Assembly (NCBI GenBank): GCA_903813345.2
Contig: CAIIXF020000001.1
Span: 32,732,866 to 32,796,865 of the forward strand
Length of the DNA: 64,000 nt
Source: Owenia fusiformis
Taxonomy: Eukaryota > Annelida > Polychaeta > Sabellida > Oweniidae
Reading direction: 5' to 3'
The translations under genes were made by a program, and so were the position numbers. The notes under the pieces are model-generated. The model had not been told where the DNA came from and searched no databases. It saw only the letters and a program-made list of their open reading frames with translations. Within the stretch, counting starts at the first letter, position 1; the number at the start of each line of letters is the position of its first letter. Shown here piece after piece: positions 42,245-53,436 of this stretch.

Positions 42245-43313
42245 TCATGTTACGTCCATTGCTCTGCAGGTGCATGTCTTGGAACTAATGCAGGATGTTG
42301 GGCATTTGCATGGAGGAGGTAGGTCATCAGGCCTGCATGGAACTGGTAGTATTACAGGTGTAATACCATCATCTGTTGCTTTATAGCCATACTGGCATGG
42401 ATCTGGTGTGATGACTTCAGGAATTGGAGCTTGTAACCACACCTTGCACTGCAGATATGCCCGCTTTATGTGTTCCTGTAGAGTTGATGAGCAGCACACA
42501 AGTTGGTTAAAATCAATGTCTTTCTTTGAGTTGTACTGTTCCCACCGATATTCATCAAATGTGGAAGAGTCTGTCTTCTTCAAACCGGATACAAGGAACT
42601 TCTCTGCATTCTTAATCATTTCTGGTGTAAGTTCCTCGACACCAAACCCTTCCAAAAGCGAGAGATCCATGGCTGATTTCATACCAGATAGTTTTGGACC
42701 AACTTTGCTGGTACTGTCACACCCGCTAAGTGCATGAATGGCTGGGAGACACGATACCAAATTGTTGTCCAGTTGATCAACTAACAGGTGGCTGGAACAG
42801 TTTTCTTGTTTTTACAGTTACCAAGCTTTACAAACAGCTTCTGTAGTTGCCAGGTCTTTTTGATGTGGAAGATGAGGTTGACAAAGACATCTGTGTCAGG
42901 TGAGTCAACCAAGACTGATTGAACCCCATGATTCACAACACCATCATTGATATGGAACATGATTCTATCATCAGCTTCTTCTTGATTGCTTGAGAGCTCT
43001 ACAATCTGCGTTTCAGTTCCAGCTTTCAGTCTTCTACATTCACCCCCATGTACTCCTCCAAAGATAATTTCCTTTTCTGACATAACATTCCGTAGCATCC
43101 ACTTGAATACATACTCTAGCAACCTTACTTTGTTCATCATTGAGCTCCAGAACATATCAAGATCAACAGGGAGTTTCTGATTGTCAGACCTAATAGAGAT
43201 AGTGATTTCTTCTGAAGAACTTCTCTGCGCACGTTCCATTTGGTTGATTGATGATTTTTGATACACATCAAAAATAACATCTATTCTTGTGGAGTTGGAA
43301 CCTTTAGCCAGGA
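42245..43313 (-). pseudogene. 'SPDTDV...GCDSTS...CXC' protein relic, left arm and loop
   Basis: In order on the minus strand: RIDVIFDVYQKSSINQMERA, LPVDLDMFWSSMMNKVRLLE, GTETQIVELSSNQEEADDRI, VLVDSPDTDVFVNLIFHIKK, then after a frameshift at about 42785 LPAIHALSGCDSTSKVGPKL, HIKRAYLQCKVWLQAPIPEV and a Cys-rich end CKCPTSCISSKTCTC. The EADDR..SPDTDV..GCDSTS order defines a protein family often multiplied in invertebrate genomes. DTD suggests a PIN-like nuclease core, and the Cys run resembles half a Tesmin/TSO1 CXC domain. Its role is unknown and it is likely element-borne. The stop after CRAMDVT removes the second CXC half. The N-terminus is cut at the palindrome loop edge. Confidence 0.6.
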
Positions 43314-43315
43314 TG

Positions 43316-44049
43316 AAGCTGATGATAGAATCATGTTCCATATCAATGATGGTGTTGTGAATCATGGGGTTCAATCAGTCTTGGTTGACTCACCTGACAC
43401 AGATTTCTTTGTCAACCTCATCTTCCACATCAAAAAGACCTGGCAACTACAGAAGCTGTTTGTAAAGCTTGGTAACTGTAAATACAAGAAAACTGTTCCA
43501 GTCCACCTGTTAGTCGAATAACTGGACAACAATTTGGTATCGTGTCTCCCAGCCATTCATGCTCTTAGCGGGTGTGACAGTACCAGCAAAGTTGATCCAA
43601 AACTATCTGGTATGAAATCAGCCATGGATCTCTCGCTTTTGGGAGGGTTTGGTGTCGAGGAACTTACACCAGAAATGATTAAGAATACAGAGAAGTTCCT
43701 TGTATCCTGTTTGAAGAAGACAGACTCTTCCACATTTGATGAATATCGGTGGGAACAGTACAACTCAAAGAAAGACATTGATTTTAACCAACTTGTGTGC
43801 TGCTCATCAACTCTACAGGAACACATAAAGCGGACATATCTGCAGTGCAAGGTGTGGTTACAAGCTCCAATTCCTGAAGTCATCACACCAAATCCATGCC
43901 AGTATGGCTATAAAGCAACAGATGATGGTATTACACCTGTAATACTACCAGTTCCATACAGGCCTGATGACCTACCTCCTCCATGCAAATGCCCAACATC
44001 CTGCATTAGTTCCAAGACATGCACCTGCAGAGCAATGGACATAACATGA
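43316..44049 (+). pseudogene. same protein relic, right arm
   Basis: Begins at EADDRIMFHINDGVVNHGVQ, continues SPDTDFFVNLIFHIKK (the second D of DTD is followed by F instead of V), stops at TAA in 'LLVE' (43519-43521), and resumes in the same frame with LDNNLVSCLPAIHALSGCDS to CRAMDIT and TGA at 44047-44049. It lacks everything upstream of EADD, which the left copy has. So the right arm is an inverted duplicate of part of the left gene. Different lesions in the two copies (frameshift left, stop right) mean that neither can be full length. Confidence 0.6.
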
Positions 44050-44724
44050 AAACTAGTGATAACTAGTTGTAGATACTAGTACTCATTAAAAAATGAACAC
44101 AAGGAGCACATGTGTCTCAAACTCACAACCTCGTGGTTTATAATTAAACTCAATCGATATTCAATACTCATAATACATCAGCATTCCTTGTAGATACTAG
44201 ATATGGTACTCATAAAAGAATGAACATACGGAGCACACGTGTCTCAAACTCGCAACCTCGTGGTTTAGGGTACCCATTCATCTAAGACCTCTTGGCCAAC
44301 TCAACAACCAAAAAGGTTTGTTTCCTTCGCTGATCTGACTAGATAGAGGCTGCGGATTCAGTCTTAAATGATGCAGGATAGATGAAAACTGTTGTGCGTA
44401 ACATGCTAAATCAGTTTTTGGCAAATATCTTGAGAACCATTGACTTTTTTGAATACATATGTATTATTGACCCCCTATAATGTGGCCATTACGGACATTT
44501 TGAGTTGTCACACAACCTTCTATGTCAAACGGTTCTGGAGATACAAAAATGGGGGGGAGTATTTGCATAAAAAAGGGCGTGGCCATTTGACCTATTTCGC
44601 CTTCAGTGGCAAATATGTTACCAAGCCAAAATTGATCAATGACCTTCACATAGATGATTTCTGAAGAGAAAATCTCTGGACATAGAACTGCATACTCAAC
44701 CAGCATGAGCTACTAGAGTACTAC

Positions 44725-45000
44725 AAGATGTAAAGATAACAAATTGGTCTGAAGCAGGGATAACGCTCAATTTGACCGATTCAATAAAATACAAGTCTCG
44801 ATTTGGGGAAAGAAGTTCATCAGTGTACTGCGCGAATATTATTTTGCGAAAAATCTAGAAATATTACCCAAATTAAATTATGACTTTTCAAAAGAAGACA
44901 TTCAAATCTATATTATGTAAAAAATTAAATTTGTCCAAAGCAGTGATAATGCTCATTTAGATTGATGAAATTCGTTCTCCAAACCGAGAATCGTCCTTTA
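44725..45000 (+). repeat. diverged duplicates of the 41255 exon
   Basis: 44785-44918 matches 41466-41572 ('tctcg.tttggg.aa', 'tattacccaaattaaa', 'tcaaaaga.gacatt'). 'gaagcagggataacgctca' (44751) and 'aaagcagtgataatgctca' (44938) show a second, partial unit about 187 bases on. 44971-45000 reverse-matches 41464-41490. All frames are broken. Confidence 0.5.
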
Positions 45001-45091
45001 CGAGAACAGACAAAACAGGTAGACATACAAGTGTAGTATTTGTTTATTTGCCGCTAATGTTGTAAAACTTTGGCAATCAGCTGACTGTGTA

Positions 45092-46130
45092 CAGGGCGTT
45101 CAATAAGTATTGCTAATTTTGTTATAACTTTTGTCATCTTGCATATTTCTTCATGAAACTTTAACAACATAAGCAACACATATCTGACCTTATTCTATCC
45201 AAATTTCTGGACAACCGACTTAGTATTGACAAAGTTATGGTTACTAGGGTAACCAGTGTCACGGATACGCGGGGCAACCTTAAGGGTTTACATGGTGAAT
45301 TATTGTTATACATCAAATAAACACTTTGATAAATAAAAACTGTTGATATGGTCAAATCTTGATGTTGTCAGTTTGATTTATATGTATTATCTAAATGTAA
45401 CAGCGGTGAAAAGAGATATGAGAGGAATATCGCACTAGAATCTCAATCAGCGAATGTCTGCAGTGAACACTGCACATCCCTTATTCCCTAGCCACACACT
45501 CAACGTCCTCAAAGAGCAATATCGACCTATACGCTCCACCAGGATAATGCCCCTGCTCACAGATCCTCTATTCTCCTAAATACAATAACAGAGCTTGGCA
45601 TGGAAGCATTGCCCCACGCAGCATATTTCCCAGATAAGGCCCCACTTGATTTTATTGTATTCGCCCAAGTGAAATGGGATGGGATGTCTGCAGTGAACAC
45701 CTCCCTAGCCACACACTTCAAGGGTGTCTTCAAAAATGTGCACCACGAGTGGGTCCCCAGACAGCAACGGTGAATTGACGCTAAGGGTACCTGCCTATTT
45801 TGAGCACCTCAGGAAGTTAATATGGATCATGAAGTGACTCTGGAATGAATTATTTATAACTGCATTGCATATCCCAAGAGTTAAACTGCATTAAATGATA
45901 CTGCTTTCAACACTCAAAGTGTCGTCCAGAGTGACGTCAGAAATTTGCCCCGCATATCCATGATACTGGTTACCTTGGTAACCATAACTTTGTTAATACT
46001 GATTCGATTGTCTTGAAACGTTCAGTGAATAAAGTCAGATATATATACCTTATGTTGTGAAAGTTACATGAAGAAAAAGCAAACAGAACAAAAGTTATAG
46101 CAAAATTAGCAAAACTTATTGAACGCCCTG
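45092..46130 (+). mobile_element. mariner element with about 190-bp TIRs
   Basis: CAGGGCGTTCAATAAG begins at 45092 and its complement ends at 46130, with TA on both sides (45090-45091, 46131-46132). Homology between ends runs inward to 'gg.taaccag' and 'c.cggatacgcggggc' near 45275, and from 45955 on the right, with substitutions. That is much longer than usual mariner TIRs. Inside is a decayed mariner transposase. Confidence 0.75.
45534..45815 (+). pseudogene. mariner transposase fragment
   Basis: LHQDNAPAHRSSILLNTITE, then LGMEALPHAAYFPDKAPLDF, IVFAQVKW. This is the second catalytic Asp region (QDNAPAH) and the YSPDLAP.D region with the third Asp (here YFPDKAPLD). C-terminal words WVPRQQR, stop, IDAKGT, YFEHLRKL follow in broken frames to about 45815. 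The N-terminal DNA-binding half and first catalytic Asp are not recognisable. A block 'gtctgcagtgaacac' occurs twice (45455 and 45687), marking an internal rearrangement. Confidence 0.65.
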
Positions 46131-46351
46131 TATATCTATGTTATTATTTGAAATAAATCGATAACATGAAAAAAAGTATTTATATGAAATTTTTATATAT
46201 TTATATGAAAGATCTAAAAATTAATTAAGGTGAGGGTGCACTTTGATGAAGACCACGTGATGAAGACCACGTGCAGTGTGGCAAGTGATTTTAGACGGTC
46301 ATATCTTTCGCCATGATTACTTTCTGGGCATAAATACAATGTTTTTTTTAT
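46131..46351. other. spacer between mariner and array
   Basis: AT-rich spacer holding the double E-box (46245-46273). No ORF. Confidence 0.4.
46245..46273 (+). repeat. double E-box repeat
   Basis: GATGAAGACCACGTG occurs twice with a 14-base period (46245-46259, 46259-46273), so two CACGTG E-boxes lie 14 bases apart. Confidence 0.8.
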
Positions 46352-46684
46352 TAGACTCCAGATTGAAAATCTGGAGTCTATTGTTTTTGCCTGTTTTCTT
46401 ATTAGACTCCAGATGAAATCTGGAGTCTATTGTTTTTGCCTCTTTTGTTTATTCTTATTATTATTAGACTCCAGATGAAATCTGGAGTCTATTGTTCTCG
46501 TCAGTTTTCTTATTCTTCTTATTATTAGACTCCAGATGAAATCTGGAGTCTATTGTTTTCGTCAGTTTTCTTATTCTTATTCTTATTAGACTCCAGATTG
46601 AAAATCTGGAGTCTATTGTTCTCGTCAGTTTTCTTATTCTTCTTCTTATTATTATTAGACTCCAGATTGAAAATCTGGAGTCTA
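46352..46684. repeat. six tandem AGACTCCAGAT hairpins
   Basis: TAGACTCCAGAT followed by 'gaa' or 'tgaaa' and ATCTGGAGTCTA, at 46352-46380, 46403-46429, 46465-46491, 46526-46552, 46587-46615 and 46656-46684. The loops are only 1-5 bases. Between hairpins lies 'ttgttttcgtcagttttctt' plus a variable (ATT/CTT)n tract. Confidence 0.9.
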
Positions 46685-46734
46685 TTGTTTTCGTCAGTTT
46701 TCTTATTCTTATTCTTATTATTCTTATTATTATT

Positions 46735-48610
46735 CTATACCAGTTTTCTCAATAACCATAAGGTTTTCAGTAAAGTCAGTCATTTGGTCAATTTAGGTCC
46801 AGAATCTAGTTCCTCGGAAATTGGGTCAAATTTTTATCTAGGTCAAAGGTCAAGAACTAGGTCAAATCCAGTACTCTGTCACTTTTTTCGATTTTCTCGG
46901 TCGTCCTTCAATATTTTCGATCCGGGTTTTTTTCATTGTGTTCCTTATAAAAAAGTAGGAAACCTAGGATCGATTTAGTTTTTTGATATCTCAAACCGAT
47001 TTCGAGATATCAGTGTCCGAAAACGAGGTCCAAAAAAAAGTTCTCCGAATCAAATGTCCAGGATATTAGTCTTATAGGAAATTTTCTCAGGATTCCGAAT
47101 CTGAAAACGAAATTTGGATCTGACTTCCAGTTCGGAAGTTATGGCGTTTTGAAAACTCAAAAATCGCTAAATTTGGTGCCCATGTTAAGTCAATGGGAAA
47201 AAATATTTTTTTGAAGTGAAAAATACAGAATATAGACTGAGTTCAGCTTCATATAATCAAAGCCTTTAAAAGAAGGGGACCTCAAAAGCCATCTAGCTTC
47301 ACAATTTGGACACCGAAATGCCTAGGTCAAAATCTAGGTCAAATTCATAGATTTTCCTTATTTTTTCGATTCTGACACTACACTTTAATTATATTCTTCG
47401 AAATTGTGTATACATGTAGCCAAGAATATGCTAATAGTGTTAGCCTTTTGCCGTCAGAAAGTATTTTGACCCACTTTTGAGATATGGTGTCCGAAAAGTA
47501 GGTCAAAATAAAAAGTTCTCCAAATTGAATATATGAGTTATGAATTAAGGGTCCAATTTTGTCAGGAATCCGAATCTGCAAACCAAATTTCGATCCGATT
47601 ACCGGTTCGGAAGTTATGGCGTGTCCGAAAAGTAGGTCAAAATAAAAAATCTCCAAATTTAACGTATGAGTTATGAATTAGGGGTAGAATTTTGTCAGGA
47701 ATCCGAATCTGCAAACCAAATTTCGATCCGACTTCCGGTTCGGAAGTGATAGCGTTCTGAAATTTCGAGAAAAATCGATCTGATGGTATCCTGATAGAAA
47801 GTCAAGAGTAGAGAAGAAAAATTGAAAAATACCAGTCCAGTCCATTTCCAGGTCCAAGTCAAGGTCCAGTCCAGGTCCAAGTCCAGTGTTTGTTCAGGTC
47901 CAAGTCAAGTCTAGGTCCAAATCCAGTCCAGGGCCTAGGTCAAAATCTAGGTCAAATTCAAAGTTTTTCCTTATTTTGCGATTCTGACACTACACTTTAA
48001 TTATATTCTTCGAAATTGGATAAACATATAGCCAAAAATGTGCTAATAGTGTTAGCCATTTGCCGTCAGAAAGTATATTGACCCACTTTTGAGATATGGT
48101 GTCCGAAAAGTAGGTCAAAATAAAAGGCTCTTCAAATTTAACGTACGAGTTGTGAATAAGGGGTAGAATTTTCTCAGGATTCCGAATCTGCAAACCATAT
48201 TTCGATCCGACTTCCGGTTAGGAAGTTGTGGCGTTTTGAAATTTCAAGAAAAATCGATCTGATGGTATCCTGATAGAAAGTCAAGAGTAGAGAAGAAAAT
48301 ATTGAAAAATGCATCCATCCTTCCTTCCTGATCCTATCCTATCCTTCCTATCTACCCTTCCTTCGTATTCTCTCCTTCCTATTCTATTCCTTCTTCCTAT
48401 TCTATTCTATCCTTCTTTCCTATTCTATCCTTCCTTTCCTTTACTCTATCTTTCCTATCCTTCCTTCCTTTTTCATCCATCCATCCATCTTTTTCTGGAT
48501 GACTCAGCTTATTTTGGATGACCCGGCTTATTCTGGCCGACTCAGCTAAAAAAAGTCTAGATCTGGAGTCTGAAATTGAACTCGTTCAATTTCCCCAGTC
48601 TAGTTATTAT
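46735..48610 (+). repeat. array monomer 1
   Basis: Begins at the 'ccagttttctcaataacc' word and ends with 'agtctagatctggagtctg', 'attgaactcgttcaat' and (TTA)n. Order inside: DR1 word (46840-46852), a 'gtgcccatgttaagtcaatg' block, two to three approximately 133-bp subunits, a 'ccagtccaggtccaagtc' run (47840-47935), a pyrimidine tract of TTCC/TATCC (48309-48490), then 'ggatgactcagctta' repeats. Short ORFs are repeat translations. Confidence 0.85.
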
Positions 48611-50526
48611 TCTAAACCAGTTTTCTCAATAACCATAAGGTTTTCAGTAAAGTCAGTCATTTGGTCAATTTAGGTCCAGAATCTAGTTCCTCGGAAATTG
48701 GGTTAAATTTTTAGCTAGGTCAAAGGTCAAGAACTAGGTCAAATCCAGTACTTTGTCACTTTTTTCGATTTTCTCGGTCGTCCTTCAATATTTTCGATCC
48801 GGGTTTTTTTCATTGTGTTTCTTATAAAAAAGTAGAAAACCTAGGGTCGATTTAGTTTTTTGATATCTCAAACCGATTTCGAGATATCAGTGTCCGAAAA
48901 CAAGGTCCAAAAAAAAGTTCTCCGAATCATATGTCCAGGATATTAGTCATATAGGAAATTTTCTCAGGATTCCGAATCTGAAAACCAAATTTAGATCAGA
49001 CTTCCGGTTCAGAAGTTATGGCGTTTTGAAAGCTCAAAAATCGCTAAATTTGGTGCCCATGTTAAGTCAATGGGAAAAAAGATTTTTTTTGAAGTAAAAA
49101 ATATGAAATATAGACTGAGTTTAGCTAAATATAATGAAAGCTTTTAAAAGAATGGGACCTCAAAAGCCATCTAGCTTCAAAATTTGGACACCAAAATGCC
49201 TAGGTCAAAATCTAGGTCAAATTCAAAGTTTTTCCTTATTTTTGCGATTCTGACACTACAGATTAATTATATTCTTCGAAATTTTGTATACATGTAGCCA
49301 AGAGTACGCTAATAGTGTTAGCCTTTTGCCGTCAGAAAGTATTCTGACCCACTTTTGAGATATGGTGTCCGAAATGTAGGTCAAAATAAAAAGTTCTCCA
49401 AATTTAACGTTTGAGTTATGAATTAAGAATAGAATCTTCTCAGAAATCCGAATCTGCAAATCAAATTTCGATCCGACTTCCGGTTCGGAAGTTATGGCAT
49501 GTCCGAAAAGTAGATCAAAATAAAAAATCTCCAAATTTAACGTATGAGTTATGAATTAGGTATAGAATTTTCTCAGGAATATGGATCTGCAAACCAAATT
49601 TCGATCCGACTTCCGGTTCGGAAGTTATGGCATGTCAGAAAAGTAGGTCAAAATAAAAAATCTCCAAATTTAACGTATGAGTTATGAATTAGGGGTAGAA
49701 TTTTGTCAGGAATCCGGAACTGCAAATCAAATTTCGATCCAACTTCCGGTTCGGAAGTTATGGCGTGTCCGAAAAGTAGGTCAAAATGAAAAATCTCCAA
49801 ATTTAACGTATGAGTTATGAATTAGGGGTAGAATTCGGTCAGGATTCCGGATCTGCAAACCAAATTTCGATCCGACTTCCGGTTTGGAAGTTATGGCGTG
49901 TCCGAAAAGTAGGTCAAAATAAAAAATCTCCAAATTTAACGTATGAGTTATGAATTAGGGGTAGAATTCGGTCAGGAATCCGGATCTGCAAACCAAATTT
50001 CGATCCGACTTCCGGTTCGGAAGTTATGGCGTGTCCGCAAAGTAGGTCAAAATAAAAAATCTCCAAATTTAACGTATGTGTTATGAATTAGGGGTAGAAT
50101 TTTGTCAGGAATCCGAATCTGCAAACCAAGTTATAGCGTTTTGAAATTTCGAGAAAAATCGATCTGATGGTATCCTGATAGAAAGTCAAGAGTAGAGAAG
50201 AAAATATTGAAAAATTCATCCATCCTTCCTATCTCATCCTATCCTATCCTTCCTATCTATCCTTTCTTCATATCTTTTCCTTCCTATCCTTCCTATCCTA
50301 TCCTTTCTTCCTATTCTATTCTATCCTATCCTATCCTTCTTTCTTATTCTATCCTATCGTTCTTTCCTATTCTATCCTATCCTACCTTCCCTTTTTATTT
50401 ATCCATCTCTTTCTAGATGACTCAGCTTATTCTGGATGACTCGGCTTATTCTGGATGACTCGGCTAAAAAAAAGTCTAGATCTGGAGTCTGATATTGAAC
50501 TTCGTTCAATTTCCAAAATCTAGTTA
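48611..50526 (+). repeat. array monomer 2, many 133-bp subunits
   Basis: Same order as monomer 1. DR1 at 48717-48729. The subunit 'gtccgaaaagtaggtcaaaa' ... 'gacttccggttcggaagtta' is repeated about six times between 49370 and 50110 with a period of 133 bases (for example 49768, 49901, 50034). Pyrimidine tract 50216-50400. Confidence 0.85.
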
Positions 50527-50527
50527 T

Positions 50528-50730
50528 TAGACTCCAGATGAAATCTGGAGTCTATTGTTTTCGTCAGTTTTCTTATTCTTATTAGACTCCAGATGAAATC
50601 TGGAGTCTATTGTTTTCGTCAGTTTTCTTATTCTTATTAGACTCCAGATGAAATCTGGAGTCTATTGTTTTCGTCAGTTTTCTTATTCTTCTTATTCTTA
50701 TTAGACTCCAGATTGAAAATCTGGAGTCTA
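50528..50730. repeat. four tandem AGACTCCAGAT hairpins
   Basis: At 50528-50554, 50583-50609, 50638-50664 and 50702-50730, with the same spacers as the cluster at 46352. It lies exactly between monomers 2 and 3. Confidence 0.9.
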
Positions 50731-50761
50731 TTGCTTTTGCCAGTTTTCTTATTATTATTAT

Positions 50762-53436
50762 TCTCTCTTGTCACGTTTTCTCAGTAACTAGAAGACTTGG
50801 AGTAAATCTACTTACATGGTCAGTTAGGGTATGTGACCTAGTTTCTGGGAAATTAGGTCAAATTTTTATCTAGGTCAAAGGTCAAAATCTAGGTCAAATT
50901 ATCATTTTGTCAATTATCTTTGTCATTTTTCGATATTTTTTCAAAATTTTTTTTTCAACGTGTAGCCGAGAAAAAGACGATTCGACTGTGAGTAATCAAT
51001 TTTTTGATTACTTTTACCGATTTTGAGATATTGCGTCCGGAAAGTAGGTCAAACGAAAAAGTTCTCCGAATTCAACGTATGAGTTATGAAATAAGTGTAA
51101 AATTTCCTCAGGAATCCAAATCTGCAAACCAAATTTCAATCTGACTTCCGGTTCGGAAGCTATAGCGTTTTGAAATTGCTAAATTTGGTGCCCATGTAAA
51201 GCCAATGGGAAAAAAGACTTTTTCGAAGTGTAAAATACAAGATATAGACTGAGCACAGCTTAACATAATGAATGTCCATAAAAGAAGGGGACCTCAAAAG
51301 CTACCTAGCTTCAAAATTTGGACACCAAAATGCCTAGGTCAAAATCTAGGTCAAATTCATAGTTTTTCCTTATTTTTGCGATTCTGGCACTACACTTTTA
51401 GGATTTGCTTCAAAATTTTGTATACAGGTAGCAAAGAGTGTGCTAATAGTGAGAGCCTTTTGCCGTCAGAAAGTATTTTGACCCACTTTTGAGATATGGT
51501 GTCCGTAAAGTAGGTCAAAATAAAAATTTCTCATAATTTAACTTATGAGTTATGAATTAAGGGTGGAATTTTCTCAGGAATCCGAATCTGCAAACCAAAT
51601 TTCAATCCGACTTTTCGTTGGGAAGTTATGGCGTTTTGAAAGCTCAAAAATCGCTAATTTTGGTGCCCCATGTTATGTCAATGAGAAAAAAGATTTTTTT
51701 GAAGTGTAAAATACCAGATAAAGACTGAGTACAGCTTAAGATTCTGAAAGTCTATAAAAGAAGTGGACCTCGAAGGCTATCTAGCTTTAAAATTTGGACA
51801 CCAAAATCCCTAGGTCAAAATCTAGGTCAAATACATAGTTTTTCCTTATTTTTGCGATTCTGGCACTACACTTTTAGGATTTGCTTCAAAATTTTGTATA
51901 CAGGTAGCAAAGAGTGGGCTAATAGTGTTATCCTTTTGCCGTCAGAGAGTATTTTGACCCACTTTTGAGATATGGTGTCCGAAATGTAGGTCAAAATAAA
52001 AAATTCTCCAAATTTTACATATGAGTTATGAATTACAAGTAGAATTTTCTCAGGAATCCGAATCTGCAAACCAAATTTCGATCCGACTACCGGTTCCAAA
52101 GTTATGGCGTGTCCGAAAAGTAGGTCAAAATAAAAATTCGCCAAATTTAACGTATGAGTTATGAATAAGGGGTAGAATTTTGTCAGGAATCCGAATCTTT
52201 AAATCAAATTTCGATTCGACTTCCGGTTTGAAAGTTATAGCGTTTTGAAATTTCGAGAAAAATCGATCTGATGTTATCCTGATAGAAAGTCAAGGAAAAA
52301 AGATTTTTTTGAAGTGTAAAATACGAGATATAGATTGAGTACAGCTTAAGATAATGAATTCCTATAAAAGAAGGGGACCTCAAAAGCTACCTAGTTTCAA
52401 TATTTGGACACCAAAATGCCTAGGTCAAAATCTAGGTCAAATTCATAGTTTTTCCTTATTTTTGCGATTCTGGCACTACACTTTTAGGATTTGCTTCAAA
52501 ATTTTGTATACAGGTAGCAAAGAGTGTGCTAATAGTGTTAGCCTTTTGCCGTCAGAGAGTATTTTGACCCACTTTTGAGATATGGTGTCCGAAAAGTAGG
52601 TCAAAATAAAAGTTCTCCGAATTTAGCATATGAGTTATGAAATAAGGATAGAATTTTCTGAGGAATCAGAATCTGCAAACCAAATTTCGATCCGACTTTC
52701 TGTTTGAAAGTTATAGCGTTTTGAAAGCTCAAAAATTGCTAAATTTGGTGCCCCATGTTATGTCAATAGGGAAAAAGATTTTTTTTTTGAAGTCTAAAAT
52801 ACCAGATATAGACTGAGTACAGCTTAACATTCTGAAAGCCTTTAAAAAAAGGGGGCATCGAAGGCTATCTAGCTTTAAAATTTGGACACCAAAATGCCAA
52901 GGTCAAAATCTAGGGCAAATTCATAATTTTCCTTATTTTTGCGATTCTGACATTACACTTTAATGATTTGCTTCGAAATTTTGTATACAGGTAGCAAAGA
53001 GTGTGCTTATAGTGATAGCCTTTTGCCGTCAGAAAGTATTTTGACCCACTTTTGAGATATGGTGTCCAAAAAGTAGGTCAAAATAAAAAAATCTCCAAAT
53101 TTAATGTATGAGTTATGAATTAAGGGTAGAATTTTCCCAGGAGTCCGAATCTTTAAACCAAAATACAATCTAACTTCTGGTTAGATAGTTATAGCGGTTT
53201 GAAGTCTCGAAAAGTCGATATGATGATATCCCCATGTTAAGCCAATGGAGTCGAAGATAAAAAAAATGGAGAGTTGTCTAAATGTCTAAATTCTAGCTGA
53301 CTCGATCAGCTTATTCTGGATGACTCAGCTTACAAGTATTCTGGATGACTCAGCTTAAAAAAAGAATTAAATCTGGAGTCTTAAATTGAACTTGTTCAAT
53401 TTACATGTCTAGTTATTATTATTATTATTATTTTTC
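50762..53436 (+). repeat. array monomer 3, divergent subtype
   Basis: Starts with 'cacgttttctcagtaactag' instead of 'ccagttttctcaataacc'. DR1 at 50872-50884. No long pyrimidine tract. Holds three to four copies of a module running 'aaaagaaggggacctc' to 'ttgccgtcagaaagtatttt'. The second half (about 51380-53436) is repeated nearly word for word in monomer 4. Confidence 0.8.

Larger units (their letters stand above)
41578..44720. repeat. 3.1-kb palindrome (arms about 1.4 kb)
   Basis: TACTCTAGTAGCTCATGCTG at 41578 is matched by its complement ending at 44720. Left arm 41578 to about 42979, right arm about 43314-44720, loop about 334 bases. Arms differ by scattered substitutions and a few indels (visible in both gene copies). 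CTA stands outside each end, which may be a 3-base target duplication or chance. Each arm carries one copy of the same pseudogene, pointing outward from the loop. Confidence 0.85.

Noticed and set aside
43258-43374. First 28 residues of the long minus ORF starting at 43374 (and the start of the plus ORF at 43258)
   Set aside because: They read antisense through the opposite palindrome arm; the real family similarity begins only at RIDVIFDVY on the minus strand and EADDRIM on the plus strand.
46553-46978. 141-residue ORF with repeated LDSRLKIWSLLFSSVFLF
   Set aside because: Translation of the AGACTCCAGAT hairpin cluster and monomer start.
48309-48521. Ser/Pro/Leu ORFs over pyrimidine tracts (also 50207, 57629, 59529, 60940, 62584)
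   Set aside because: Repeated in every monomer as a consequence of TTCC/TATCC microsatellites; no start context or domain.
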